This document shows, in pieces, positions 27,201 through 37,213 of a DNA stretch of 64,000 nucleotides. Below the pieces are notes generated by a model, which was given only the letters and a program-made list of their open reading frames with translations, searched no databases and was not told the origin of the DNA. The DNA is taken from contig CAVXYY010000002.1 of NCBI GenBank assembly GCA_963766195.1, positions 202,638 through 266,637 of the forward strand, read 5' to 3'. The DNA comes from JAHEFT01 sp963766195. Lineage in GTDB: Bacteria > Pseudomonadota > Gammaproteobacteria > Xanthomonadales > SZUA-36. The first letter of the stretch is position 1. Every line of letters begins with the position of its first letter. The translations under genes and the position numbers were made by a program.

Positions 27201-27996
27201 ATGTTACCGCTCAATTATCTCTCCGTGGCCCGGTTTCGCGGTCCTGATGCCGGCGATTTTCTGCATCGCCAACTCAGCGCCGATATCGCAGCACTGGCGC
27301 CGGGCGATGCCTGTTTTGCCTGTTGCTGCACGCCCAAAGGCCAGGTTATTGGCTTGCTCCTGGTGTGCCGCCAGGGCGAGGACTACCTGGTGACGGGCGC
27401 AGCAGAGTTGCTTCCGGTGGTTCTCACGCGACTCAGGATGTTCGTTCTGCGGTCCCGGGTTGAGTTCGGCATTGAGGATGATCTGAAGGTCTACGGCGCT
27501 GAAGCTTCGACAGAGTCGCCTGTATCCGGGGCGTTCCAGCCGGGTGGGCTGGGTCTTTGCTATTCTTTTTCCGAGGAGTCGGATGCCGCTGAAAGCCAGG
27601 TCCGTTGTTCCAGGCGGCGGAAATCAGCCATCGCGTGACCTGGCTGGGCGCGGAAACAAGCGAGAAGTTCATCCCGCAAATGCTGGGCTATGAACAGATA
27701 GGCGCGGTGAGCTTTTCCAAGGGCTGTTATCCCGGCCAGGAAATCGTTGCGCGCGCACGCTACCTGGGCAAAGTCAAACGCAAGCCCGTTATCGTTCGAA
27801 CCAGTGAAAATCTTGCGGCATCCGGCGGGATCAGGTGGAATTGTTGCGCGGGGAAACCTGGACGCAGGGAGTTGTCATTGATTCAGCAGCTTCCGGATGA
27901 AGGCACGCTTTTATTCATTGTTGCGCCGGTCGAACCTGAAGTGATCCGGTCGAGCTGAAGTACGGGGAACGACTCTATCGTTGTGCGACGATGTAA
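27201..27996 (+). CDS. ygfZ: YgfZ folate-binding protein, several frameshifts
   Basis: The ATG at 27201 opens a GcvT-like protein: RFRGPDAGDFLHRQLSADI is the typical N-terminal part and SFSKGCYPGQEIVARARYLG holds the YgfZ signature K-G-C-Y-x-G-Q-E. The frame changes near 27600, 27830 and 27880, and perhaps again near 27950. Pieces in other frames (VELLRGETWTQGVVIDSAA and ELKYGERLYRCATM) complete the C-terminal barrel, so the likely stop is at 27994-27996. An earlier stop at 27958 is the alternative. YgfZ helps repair and maturation of iron-sulphur enzymes. It diverges from the sdh operon. Confidence 0.75.
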
Positions 27997-28838
27997 CAAA
28001 CCCAGCCCGGGTCTGCATCGCCCGTCGTCGCCGGCTGGTAGATGCCGTTGCCCTCGTTTTTGTCTTTGTCTGTGCCTTCCCAGTACACGGTGACATCGCT
28101 GAAACCGGCCTCGATCAGTAATTCACGAATTTCAGGCAGGGTCCACAAACGCCAGTAATAACTGAAGGCCTTGTCCATCAGCGAACCGTCGGGAAATTTG
28201 AAGTGAATGTGACAGGTCATCGTCGCATCTATCGGGTTGAACGATGCCTGTTCCCAGACATAGGTGAACCCTTCGCACTCCCGTTCTTCCTCGATCTCCC
28301 GGGGAGCGTCGTATCCTCCGTAAGCGTCAAGAAATAAAATGCCGTCATCGACCAGGCCTGTCGCGGACGCTGCGAAGTATTCCAGCAGATCTTCGCGGAT
28401 CAGAAACAGGTAGTAACTGAAATTCATCGCCAGGACGATGTCCGCCAGTTCGGTCGACTCGTCGAGGACGTTTTTCTGCAGCAGGCGGATTCGTGATTGC
28501 TGGTCACGATCCAGTTGCTCCAGGTTGTTGATCCGGCCCCATTCGAGGACCTCGGCGTCCAGGTCGACTCCGATGGCGTAGTGCTGCGGATCGCGCCTGA
28601 TCCACTCGCAGGCGGTGTTGGCCGTGCCGCAGAAATCTTCCCGCAGCAATTCGGCAGGCCGTCTTCTCAAAGCGCCCCAGGTTTCCTCGATGAAATCGAT
28701 TTCGGCTTCAGTATCCTGGACCGACTCCTGGTACAGGTGATGGCGATCAGCCTGCCGGGCCAGTCGGTTCCGTTTCAGAACAGCACATGCGTCAGGACTG
28801 GATTCCCGGAACGCGCCGGGTATAGTGATTTTCGACAT
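27975..28838 (-). CDS. Class I SAM-dependent methyltransferase
   Basis: About 287 residues. The SAM-binding motif is LREDFCGTANTACEW, followed by GVDLDAEVLEW (motif II) and VLAMNFSYYLF (motif IV-like). The N-terminal ADRHHLYQESVQDTEAEIDF identifies a methyltransferase group common in gammaproteobacteria, but its substrate is not known to me. The start MSKITIPG overlaps the end of ispG by 47 bases. The C-terminus overlaps ygfZ tail-to-tail by about 22 bases. Confidence 0.7.
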   Translation of the reverse strand: MSKITIPGAFRESSPDACAVLKRNRLARQADRHHLYQESVQDTEAEIDFIEETWGALRRRPAELLREDFCGTANTACEWIRRDPQHYAIGVDLDAEVLEWGRINNLEQLDRDQQSRIRLLQKNVLDESTELADIVLAMNFSYYLFLIREDLLEYFAASATGLVDDGILFLDAYGGYDAPREIEEERECEGFTYVWEQASFNPIDATMTCHIHFKFPDGSLMDKAFSYYWRLWTLPEIRELLIEAGFSDVTVYWEGTDKDKNEGNGIYQPATTGDADPGWVCYIVAQR

Positions 28839-30042
28839 ATTCTTCAATCAGGTCCAGGAATTCATCCGTGATGCCCTCGCCGCGCAGCGTCACGTGCTTC
28901 TCCCCGTTGACAAAAACCGGGGCTGAAGGAGCCTCGCCGGTGCCGGGCAGACTGATGCCGATATCGGCATGCCGGCTTTCGCCGGGGCCGTTCACGATAC
29001 ATCCCATGACTGCCAGGGAGAGATTTTCGACGCCTTCGTACTGCAGTTTCCATTCCGGCATGCGGCGGCGCACAAATTGCTGCACATCCTGGGCCAGCGA
29101 TTGGAAATAGGTGCTGGTCGTGCGGCCGCACCCGGGGCAAGCCGTCACCATCGGTGTGAAGGCCCTCATCCCCATGCTCTGGAGCATTTCCTGCGCGACG
29201 ACGACTTCGTCGGTGCGCGGCTGGCCGGGTTCCGGCGTTAACGAAACCCGGATGGTGTCGCCAATCCCTTCCTGCAGGAGCACCGCCATGGCCGCCGTGG
29301 ACGAAACGATCCCTTTGCTGCCCATGCCCGCCTCGGTCAATCCGAGGTGCAGGGGGTAATCACAGCGCGCGGCCAGGGCCCGGTAGACACTGATCAGGTC
29401 CTGCACACCGCTCACCTTGCATGAAAGGATGATCCGGTCGTGCGCCATGCCCAGCTGCTCGGCCTGTTGTGCACTGTCCAGAGCCGAGCGGATCAAGGCT
29501 TCACGCATGACAACTGCAGCCTCCTGCGGCTGGCTCAGAGCCGCGTTCTCGTCCATCAGGCGCGCCAGCAGGCTGGCGTCCAGGCTGCCCCAATTGACGC
29601 CAATCCTGACCGGCTTGTCGTGCTCGATCGCCAGTTCAATAATCGTTGCGAACTGGTCGTCTTTCTTGCGGCCGAAACCGACGTTCCCCGGGTTGATACG
29701 ATACTTCGCCAGTATCGACGCACATTCCGGCACCTGCCGGAGCAGCTGGTGCCCGTTGTAATGGAAATCACCGATCAACGGCACATTGCAGGACATCATG
29801 TCCAGGCGCCGCTGGATTTCGGGCACTGCGGCCGCCGCTTCCAGGGTGTTGACGGTGATCCGGACCAGTTCCGAACCTGCGCGCGCCAATTCGGCGACCT
29901 GTCTGGCGGTCGCCTTGGCGTCGGCGGTATCGGTGTTCGTCATCGACTGGACGACCACCGGGTGGCTGCTCCCGACCTTGACGTTACCGACACATACCGT
30001 GGAAGTAATGCGGCGGCTTGCCGCCTGGGCGTTCTCTGTCAT
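28792..30042 (-). CDS. ispG: IspG, HMBPP synthase
   Basis: About 416 residues from ATG 30042, one base after the pgsA stop. N-terminal motifs QSMTNTDTADAKAT and VRITVNT, and the C-terminal iron-sulphur segment (CPGCGRTTS and VMGCIVNGPGESRHADIG) are those of IspG. It converts MEcPP to HMBPP in the MEP pathway of isoprenoid synthesis. A longer frame from GTG 30090 would overlap pgsA. Confidence 0.93.
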   Translation of the reverse strand: MTENAQAASRRITSTVCVGNVKVGSSHPVVVQSMTNTDTADAKATARQVAELARAGSELVRITVNTLEAAAAVPEIQRRLDMMSCNVPLIGDFHYNGHQLLRQVPECASILAKYRINPGNVGFGRKKDDQFATIIELAIEHDKPVRIGVNWGSLDASLLARLMDENAALSQPQEAAVVMREALIRSALDSAQQAEQLGMAHDRIILSCKVSGVQDLISVYRALAARCDYPLHLGLTEAGMGSKGIVSSTAAMAVLLQEGIGDTIRVSLTPEPGQPRTDEVVVAQEMLQSMGMRAFTPMVTACPGCGRTTSTYFQSLAQDVQQFVRRRMPEWKLQYEGVENLSLAVMGCIVNGPGESRHADIGISLPGTGEAPSAPVFVNGEKHVTLRGEGITDEFLDLIEEYVENHYTRRVPGIQS

Positions 30043-30043
30043 A

Positions 30044-30644
30044 TCAATCTGGCGATCCTGCTGAATCTGAGCCGTGGTGGCGTGAATCACTGATCGCCGG
30101 CCAGGCCGCTTTCACATAGGTCCACATCGACCAGAGTGTCAGTGCGGCTGCGGTGTAGAGCAGGAGTTCACCAATCCGGGCAATCGGAATCCAGCCGATA
30201 TTGTCGTGGTACAGCAAAAATCCGATGGCGGTCATCTGGAACCCGGTTTTGAGTTTGCCGACCCAGCTCACGTTGACCAGTGCGCGTTCACCAATTTCCG
30301 ACATCCATTCACGCAAGCGCGGAAATCGTGATTTCCCGGCCCACGATAATCGCTGCTGATATGGCGAACACGGCCTGGTATGTTTCCTGGCGCTGAACCA
30401 GCAGCACCAGCGCGGTGGAAACCATGATTTTGTCCGCCACCGGGTCGAGGAAAGCGCCGAAACTCGAGGTCTGGCCGGTTCTTCGGGCGATATACCCGTC
30501 GGCGATGTCGGTAACGGCAGCCGCTACAAAGGTGATGACACAGGCCAGGTCGGACCAGCTGACCGGCAGGTAAAAAAACAGGACCAGTACCGGCACGAGA
30601 GCGATGCGCAGCAGGGTCAGCATGGTTGGAATGGTCAGGTTCAT
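30044..30644 (-). CDS. pgsA: PgsA, phosphatidylglycerophosphate synthase, one frameshift
   Basis: The first part (MNLTIPTMLTLLRIALVP, then DIADGYIARRTGQTSSFGAFLDPVADK) contains the CDP-alcohol phosphotransferase motif with its aspartates. It stops after VGREITISALA. Removing one base of the pair at 30315-30316 continues it as LREWMSEIGERALVNVSWVGKLKT, the typical PgsA C-terminal part. The enzyme makes phosphatidylglycerophosphate in the inner membrane and is essential in most bacteria, which again argues for a sequence error. Confidence 0.9.
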
Positions 30645-30697
30645 CGTCGGCTATCGTCGGGTTCGGATGGCAAGGCTATTATCGCAGACATCGGGGT

Positions 30698-32521
30698 TCA
30701 GTGCAGTGCCCGGAATATTTCTTCGGCCAGCAGGCGGCTGATTCCGGGCACGCTGGATATTTCTTCGATTCCCGCCTTGTTCACGCCCTGCAGGCCACCG
30801 AAATGGTTGAGCAAGGCGCGCCTTCGGCGGGGTCCGATTCCGGGAATCTTTTCCAGTGTCGACTTGGTCGAAGCTTTCTGGCGCTGCCCCCTGTGCCCGG
30901 TTATCGCGAAACGGTGTGCTTCGTCACGGATCTGCTGCACCAGGTGAGAGGCGGGCGATTCGGGCCCGGGACGCAGGCTTCGGTAAGGCGAGGCGATGAT
31001 CCACTCTTCGTGCCCTGCCCTGCGCGAACGGCCCTTGGCGATGCCCAGCATCGGGATGCCCGACAGACCAAATTCTTCCAGCGCTTCCTCGGCCTGGCGT
31101 AACTGGCCCTTGCCGCCGTCAATGATGATCAGTTCCGGGAGCAAGCCCTCTTCGGCCTGGATCCGGCCGTAGCGCCGGGTAAGGACCTGGCGCATTGCCG
31201 CGTAGTCGTCGCCCGGCGTGATGCCTTTCAGGTTGTACCGCCGGTAGCGCGACTTCACCGGTCCGTTCTGGTCAAAGACCACGCACGATCCCACGGTCTG
31301 ATTGCCCGACATGTGCGAGATGTCGAAACACTCGACCGAACCCGGCGATTCACCGAGTTTCAGCAGGTTCTGCAACGCTTCGAACTGGGCCGCCATGTTG
31401 GCTTTGCCGGCCAGGCGCATTTTCAGGGCCTGTTTCGAGTTACGGATGGCCGATTCCAGCATCTTTTTTCGTTCGCCCCTGGGATGCGCCTGGAACGACA
31501 CCCGGTGTCCTGCCTGGCTGGAAAATACACTGGCCAGCAGCTTTTCATTTTCGAGCGGATGCGACACCACTATATCCGCCGGCGGAAGCCGGTTCCGGTA
31601 ATACTGGCCCAGGAATGCTTCGAGGACTTCTGCACCGGAATAGCCTTCGGCCTGGCTGGGAAAGTAACTTCTCTGCCCCAGGTTTCTGCTCCCCCTGATC
31701 GACACGAGTTGCACGCAACTCTGGCCCTGTTCCTGGGTCAGTGCGATGAAATCGATATCGGCCGTCTTGCCGGAGACAAACTGCCGGGCCTGCATTTGCT
31801 TCAACAGGTTGATCTGGTCGCGGAAAGCGGCGGCCGCTTCGAACTCAAGCCGTTCAGCGGCCTGCTCCATGCGCTTGATCATCCTGGTCAGAACTTTCTG
31901 GTTTTTGCCCTGCAGAAACAGGATTGCATCTTTTACCTGCTCGGCATATTCATCCGGACTCACCAGTCCGACGCAGGGCGCCGTGCAACGGCGTATCTGG
32001 TATTGCAGGCAGGGCCTGCTGCGATGGGCGAAATAGCTGTCTTCGCAGTTCCTGATGCGAAAGAGTTTCTGAATCAGGTTGATGCTTTCCCGCACCGACG
32101 AGGCCGATGGGATACGGTCCGAAATACTCCATCGTTTTATCCCGCGCGCCCCTGTGAAAGGCAATCCTGGGCGCATCGTGTTGGGTCGTAATCACGATCC
32201 AGGGGTACGACTTGTCGTCGCGCAGGAGGACGTTGTAACGCGGCTTGAGCGACTTGATCCACTCGTTTTCCAGCAGAAGGGCTTCGCCTTCGGTCCGGGT
32301 CAGGCTGACCTCGATCTGGCCGATCCGGGCGATCATGCGCATGATCCGGTCGATCTTCGGCCGGGCGTCGAAATAGCTGGTGACCCGTTTGCGTAAATTC
32401 CGTGCTTTGCCCACGTACAGGGGTTTGCCCGTGTCGTCCCGCATCAGGTAAACGCCGGGACGCGTCGGCAAACGCGAGGCGATTGCCTTGCCGTCAAATT
32501 CCTGGTCTTTCTGCGGGCCAC
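30698..32521 (-). CDS. uvrC: UvrC, excision nuclease subunit C, frameshifts
   Basis: The N-terminal GIY-YIG nuclease is visible (PGVYLMRDDTGKPLYVGKARN). The UVR and C-terminal endonuclease parts follow in another frame (SVECFDISHMSG, LIIIDGGKGQL) with helix-hairpin-helix IPGIGPRRRRALLNHFGG near the end. The switch is near 32111, where removing one C from CCC gives YPSASSVRESINL. The start is unclear: GTG at 32521 fits by position but is in another frame from QEFDGKAIASRLP. UvrC cuts on both sides of DNA lesions in nucleotide-excision repair. Confidence 0.85.
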
Positions 32522-32532
32522 GCGGAAATGCC

Positions 32533-33303
32533 TCAGCCTGTAGCGCCGGAAATCAACTTTCTGACGCGCTCAAGGTCTTCGGGCGTATCTACCCCGGCAG
32601 GAATGTGTGCACAGGCGCATTCCATGCGAATGTACTTTGCCGGCTTCGAGAAACCTCAGTTGCTCCAGTTTTTCCAGGCGTTCCAGCGGGCTGACCGGCA
32701 TGGCCGTGAAGGCTCGCAATGCACCGGCACGGTAGGCATAAAGCCCGATATGCCGATACCAGGGCGGATTCCTGCCGCAGCACCGCCTCGATACCGGCGT
32801 TGCGGGGATAGGGGATCACTGCGCGGCTGAAATACAGCGCTTTCCCCGTGTTGTCCATGACAACCTTGACCACATTGCTGTCCCCGACGTCGCTGGGCCG
32901 ATTCGATGGGCCAGTACAGGCTGGCTACGGCGGCTTCCGGGGCTTTATGCAAAATGCCCGCAACCTGGTCAAGGCAGGCTGGCGGCATCAGCGGCTCGTC
33001 GCCCTGCAGATTGACCACCAGCGTCTCATCGGACCAGCCCATGATGTCGATGCACTCGGCTATCCGATCGCTGCCGCTTTCATGGTCACCGGAAGTCATG
33101 ACCGCTTCCGCGCCAAAAGCCGCGGCGGCGGACCGGATCTCGTCAGAGTCTGTTGCTATGACGACGGACTGTGCCGAGGATTCCAGGGCGCGGCGATAAA
33201 CATGTTCGATCAGGGTCCGCCCGTTGATTGGCAACAGCGGCTTTCCCGGCAGTCTTTGCGACGCCATGCGCGCCGGAATCACGATTCGGTATCCGGCCGT
33301 CAT
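32533..33303 (-). CDS. kdsB: KdsB, CMP-Kdo synthetase, three single-base frameshifts
   Basis: The start MTAGYRIVIPARMASQRLPGK is the KdsB nucleotide-binding segment, and VVNLQGDEPLMPPA follows. The frame is lost at 32895-32897 (GGG on the given strand), at 32762-32764 (GGG) and at 32636-32638 (TTT). Taking one base from each run restores VGDSNVVKVVMDNTGKALYF, then WYRHIGLYAYRAGALRAF, then GVDTPEDLERVRKLISGATG to the stop at 32533. All three shifts having the same cause is strong evidence of sequence error. KdsB activates Kdo for lipid A core synthesis. Confidence 0.92.
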
Positions 33304-34334
33304 GAGCGCCTTACCCTTGCCCGGCCCTGCACTACCTGTTCGACGAGATCACGCTCCCATTCCGCGGGCAGGATGGCGTCCACCGAAAGGTACCAGGCAT
33401 TTTTCAGACCCAGGTTTTTACATTTCACCGCATCTTTTTCCGTCATCAGGATCGGCAATGACTTATCCATTTGGACGAAGTCGGCAGCGTCAAAATTATG
33501 GTGATCAGGAAATACGTGCTCGATAACCTTGATCCGTGCGCCGCGCAACAGGTCAAAGTAGCGTTCCGGATTCCCGATGCCGGCCACTGCGTTTGCCTTG
33601 CAGCCCGCAAACTGTCCCAGTCGCCAACTCTGGTCGTCACTCATGGAACGTAGCAAGCCCGCTTCCAGTGTCATATGCCTTACTGACAGCAAGTCCGCCG
33701 GCAGCAGGTGCTCCGGTATCCGGTCCATTTCGCCGTTGACGATCACGCTGTCAAAACGCTTGAGGCGGCTGAGCGGTTCCCGCAGCGGCCCCGCCGGAAT
33801 CAGGTGGCCGTTTCCAAAGCCCCTGCTCCCGTCTACCACGCAGATCCCAATATTCCTGGGCAAACGGTAATGTTGCAAGCCATCATCCGAGATGATCACG
33901 TTGACATTCTGCTTGAGCAATGTTCGAGCGGCTTCGCAACGGTCTGATGAAACGATCACCGGCACTCCTGCCCGTTGTGCGATGAGAAGAGGTTCGTCGC
34001 CAACAACCGACGGTTGGGACGCGGAACTGACCAGGCGCAGGCTTTTGTTCTTGCGGCCGTATCCACGGCTTATCACCCCGGGTTTGAGACCCGCTTGCCG
34101 GAGCAGTTGGCAAATCCTGATGACCAGCGGGGTTTTACCGCTGCCGCCCGCGGTGATGTTCCCCACCACGATAATAAACGCGGATTCCAGGTCTTCCGGG
34201 CGGCGCCGCGAAAGTATAAAACGATCGAGCAGATTTCCGGCCCTGTAGACAGGTTCCAGCAGGCGCAGCCACCAGGGAATGGCCAACCCGCCGTACCAGA
34301 TCCTGTTCAGCTTGAATTCGATTTCAGACCGCAT
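33300..34334 (-). CDS. lpxK: LpxK, lipid A 4'-kinase
   Basis: About 344 residues from ATG 34334, which shares a base with the msbA stop (TGATG). The P-loop is VVGNITAGGSGKTPLVI near residue 57, with VISRGYGRK and ILMTEKDAVKC typical of LpxK. It phosphorylates the 4' position of the lipid A disaccharide at the inner membrane. It overlaps kdsB by four bases. Confidence 0.92.
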   Translation of the reverse strand: MRSEIEFKLNRIWYGGLAIPWWLRLLEPVYRAGNLLDRFILSRRRPEDLESAFIIVVGNITAGGSGKTPLVIRICQLLRQAGLKPGVISRGYGRKNKSLRLVSSASQPSVVGDEPLLIAQRAGVPVIVSSDRCEAARTLLKQNVNVIISDDGLQHYRLPRNIGICVVDGSRGFGNGHLIPAGPLREPLSRLKRFDSVIVNGEMDRIPEHLLPADLLSVRHMTLEAGLLRSMSDDQSWRLGQFAGCKANAVAGIGNPERYFDLLRGARIKVIEHVFPDHHNFDAADFVQMDKSLPILMTEKDAVKCKNLGLKNAWYLSVDAILPAEWERDLVEQVVQGRARVRRS

Positions 34335-36082
34335 CAATCGTCCCTGAACTGGTTCCGGTACAACCTGGCGTAGGTCCGGTTGTTGGCAAGCAGTTCCTCG
34401 TGGGTGCCGGACTCTACAACCATCCCCTGGTCCAGCACGATAACCTGGTCGGCGTTTTCTATGGTTGAAAGCCGGTGTGCAATGACCAGCGTGGTGCGGT
34501 GCTTGATTACTTCCGCAAGGGCAGCCTGGATCGCGCGTTCGGACTCAGTGTCCAGCGCAGAGGTCGCTTCGTCGAGGATCAGGATCGGCGCATCCTTCAG
34601 AAGGGCTCGCGCAATGGCCAGGCGTTGCCGTTGCCCGCCGGACAGGAGCGATCCGTTTTCGCCAATCATCGTGTCCAACCCTAACGGCAACTGTTCGATA
34701 AACCCCATGGCGTGGGCTGCTTTTGCTGCCGAAACGACTTCCTCTCGCGACTTCCCGGCCAAACCGCCGTAGGCGATGTTGTTGGCTACCGTGTCGTTGA
34801 ACAGGACGACATGCTGGCTTACCAGTGCGATCTGGCTGCGGAGACTATCCAGCTTGTAGGCTGACAGTTCCTGGCCATCCAGTGTGATGTGGCCTTCGTA
34901 ATCCGTGTAAAACCGGGGCAAAAGCCCGGCCAGAGTGGTCTTTCCGCTGCCGGAACTTCCGACCAGTGCCGTGACGCTGCCGGCTGGAACATCGAAGCTG
35001 ACATCGCGCAGCACCGGCCTGTCGCCGGAGCCATATTGAAAACTGACATGGCTGAACCTGATGGCGCCCTGCACGCGCTCAACCTCCAGGGTTCCGCTGT
35101 CGGTTTCCGCATCGGTATCCAGGACCTGGAAAATACTGTCCGCGGCGGCAATGCCTTTCTGAACCTGGGATTGAACGCTGGTCAATCGTTTCAGCGGCGG
35201 AATGGAAGCAATCATGGCGGTAAATATGGCCGTGAACGTACCGGCGGATATGGTATTCAGCATGGATGGTCGGGTCGAGATCAGCATCAGCAGCACGAGT
35301 GCAAGACCGGCCGCAAGCTGGACCAGTGAAGAACTCGCCAGGTGGGTAGCGCGCATGCGCATGTGCAGGCGCATGGTTTTGTCGTTGACGGCCCGGAACC
35401 GTTCTTTTTCCGCCTCCTGCCCCTGGAAAACCTTGATGACCTGCTGTCCCGTCACAGCCTCTTCAGTGACATGTGACACATTCCCCATCATGTCCTGGAT
35501 CCGGTGGCTGATTTTCCGGAACCGGCGGCTGATGACCGTCACCAGCAGGCCGATAACCGGAACCAGCAGCAACATGACCATGGTCAGCCGGGCGTTGGTG
35601 GAAAGCATCACCCACAGCAGGAAAACAACCAGCATGAGGTCACGGATCGCGGTCACTATGGAATTCGTCGCCGCGTTTGCAACCTGTTCACTGTTATAGG
35701 CCAGTTTCGAAATAAGCTGACCGGAACTGTAGGTATCGTAAAACGTTGCCGGCAAGGAAACGTAGCGGTCAAACAACTCCTGGCGCAGATCAGCAATAAC
35801 CTTGCGGCCGACAAACTCCATCCCGAAAACCCCGGCGTAGTTGCCTGCCATTCGCACCACGGCAACCACGAAGATCAAACCGGCCAGCAATACGCCGTAC
35901 TGTGAATCCTTGCCGACGAAAACCTGGTCGATCAGCGGTTGCATTCCCTTGATGAATACCGCCTGCATGCTGGCGTCGATGCTGACGCCGAAAATGCCGA
36001 GTAAAAACATCCAGCGGTAACGGATGGTATAGCTCCAGAGCCGTTTGTAGACGACCATCGGTTCACTGGGAGATCCGGTCAT
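34334..36082 (-). CDS. msbA: MsbA, lipid A flippase (ABC exporter)
   Basis: The 582-residue half-transporter has six N-terminal helices and a C-terminal ATPase: Walker A GSSGSGKTT near residue 375, the signature LLSGGQRQRLAIARALL and Walker B ILILDEATSALDTES. Length, sequence and the lpxK neighbour identify MsbA, which flips lipid A across the inner membrane. It overlaps exbD by four bases. Confidence 0.93.
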   Translation of the reverse strand: MTGSPSEPMVVYKRLWSYTIRYRWMFLLGIFGVSIDASMQAVFIKGMQPLIDQVFVGKDSQYGVLLAGLIFVVAVVRMAGNYAGVFGMEFVGRKVIADLRQELFDRYVSLPATFYDTYSSGQLISKLAYNSEQVANAATNSIVTAIRDLMLVVFLLWVMLSTNARLTMVMLLLVPVIGLLVTVISRRFRKISHRIQDMMGNVSHVTEEAVTGQQVIKVFQGQEAEKERFRAVNDKTMRLHMRMRATHLASSSLVQLAAGLALVLLMLISTRPSMLNTISAGTFTAIFTAMIASIPPLKRLTSVQSQVQKGIAAADSIFQVLDTDAETDSGTLEVERVQGAIRFSHVSFQYGSGDRPVLRDVSFDVPAGSVTALVGSSGSGKTTLAGLLPRFYTDYEGHITLDGQELSAYKLDSLRSQIALVSQHVVLFNDTVANNIAYGGLAGKSREEVVSAAKAAHAMGFIEQLPLGLDTMIGENGSLLSGGQRQRLAIARALLKDAPILILDEATSALDTESERAIQAALAEVIKHRTTLVIAHRLSTIENADQVIVLDQGMVVESGTHEELLANNRTYARLYRNQFRDD

Positions 36083-36507
36083 TCCGAAAGTCCGTCGGTG
36101 CGATCCGTGGCGATGGAAAGATTACTGAAACCCATCTGGGCCGCGACGTCCATCGTCGTGACCACGAAATGATGGGGGGTTTCGCGGTCAGCCCGCAGGA
36201 TCAGCGGAACATCCCGTTGCGAGCCGGCCGCTTGCTCGATCGCGGCCCGGATGGTGCGCGGCTCGCTGTCGATCAGCCGCTGGTTGTTCAGGAACATACG
36301 CCCTTCTGCGTCGATCACCAGTTCAAGGCTGTCCGGAACGTCGGTGTTGTCCTCAACCACGCTGGCTTCAGGCAGATCGACCTTCAGTAAGGCCTGCTTT
36401 TCAAACGTGGTGCTGACCATGAAAAAAATCAGCAGCAGAAAAATCACGTCAATCAACGAGGTGAGATCGAGATTCGGGTCTTCCTTGATGTGGTGTTGCA
36501 GCTTCAA
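36079..36507 (-). CDS. exbD: ExbD/TolR-family protein
   Basis: A 142-residue protein with one N-terminal helix preceded by LDLTSLIDVIFLLLIFFMV, holding the proton-path aspartate of ExbD. The periplasmic part ends with HHFVVTTMDVAAQMGFSNLSIAT. With the next gene it forms a TonB/ExbBD-type energy unit. Placement before msbA is common in this group. Confidence 0.85.
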   Translation of the reverse strand: MKLQHHIKEDPNLDLTSLIDVIFLLLIFFMVSTTFEKQALLKVDLPEASVVEDNTDVPDSLELVIDAEGRMFLNNQRLIDSEPRTIRAAIEQAAGSQRDVPLILRADRETPHHFVVTTMDVAAQMGFSNLSIATDRTDGLSE

Positions 36508-37148
36508 CGCTTAGCCCCCGGCACTCCGGATCTCAGTTGGGCCACGTTTCCGCGCTCGATGGCTTCAATCAGGTTAATGGCCTGCTCTTCCATTGAAACG
36601 ACATAAGACTCCACCTTGCCCTTGAAGTAGCGGTAGAAAAAGAAGCTCGGGATAGCGACCGTCAGGCCAGCGGCGGTTGTGATCAGGGCCTGTGATATCC
36701 CGCCGGCCAACTGGTTTGCGTTGCCGACACCGTGCGCCAGGATCGCTGAAAATACATTGATCATGCCGATCACGGTTCCGAGCAGGCCAAGCAGGGGCGA
36801 GATGCCGGCGATGGTTCCCAGGGTGTTGAGGAAGCGTTCCAACTGGTGCACCACGTGTCTGCCGGTGTCCTCAACGGCTTCCTTGATCAGGTCACGGGAG
36901 CGGTGCCTGTTGACCAGTGCAGCAGCAAGAACCCGGCCCAGGGCGGATCCTGACCTGAGCTGTTCAATATGACGGCGGTCGAGTTCGTGGCGAACCGCCC
37001 ACTCCTCGACCTGCTTACCGACGTCCTGCGGCACCACGTTGCTGCTTCTCAGGGCCCAGGAACGCTCGGCGATGATGGTCAATGCCAGAATGGAACACAA
37101 TATGATCGGGGCCATCAGCCAGCCACCAGCAAGAATAATATCAAGCAC
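36504..37148 (-). CDS. exbB: ExbB/TolQ-family proton channel protein
   Basis: A 214-residue MotA/TolQ/ExbB-family protein with three helices. The conserved LNTLGTIAGISPLLGLLGTVIGMINVF and GGISQALITTAAGLTVAIPSFFFYRYF segments line the proton channel. It overlaps exbD by four bases. It likely powers a TonB-type transport complex, possibly including the receptor at 47.6-49.9 kb. Confidence 0.88.
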   Translation of the reverse strand: MLDIILAGGWLMAPIILCSILALTIIAERSWALRSSNVVPQDVGKQVEEWAVRHELDRRHIEQLRSGSALGRVLAAALVNRHRSRDLIKEAVEDTGRHVVHQLERFLNTLGTIAGISPLLGLLGTVIGMINVFSAILAHGVGNANQLAGGISQALITTAAGLTVAIPSFFFYRYFKGKVESYVVSMEEQAINLIEAIERGNVAQLRSGVPGAKR

Positions 37149-37213
37149 GCTTCATCACTCCGTTGAATTCGAAAAGGTTGAATGCAGGCCTTCAAATGAT
37201 ACATGGGGAGGTA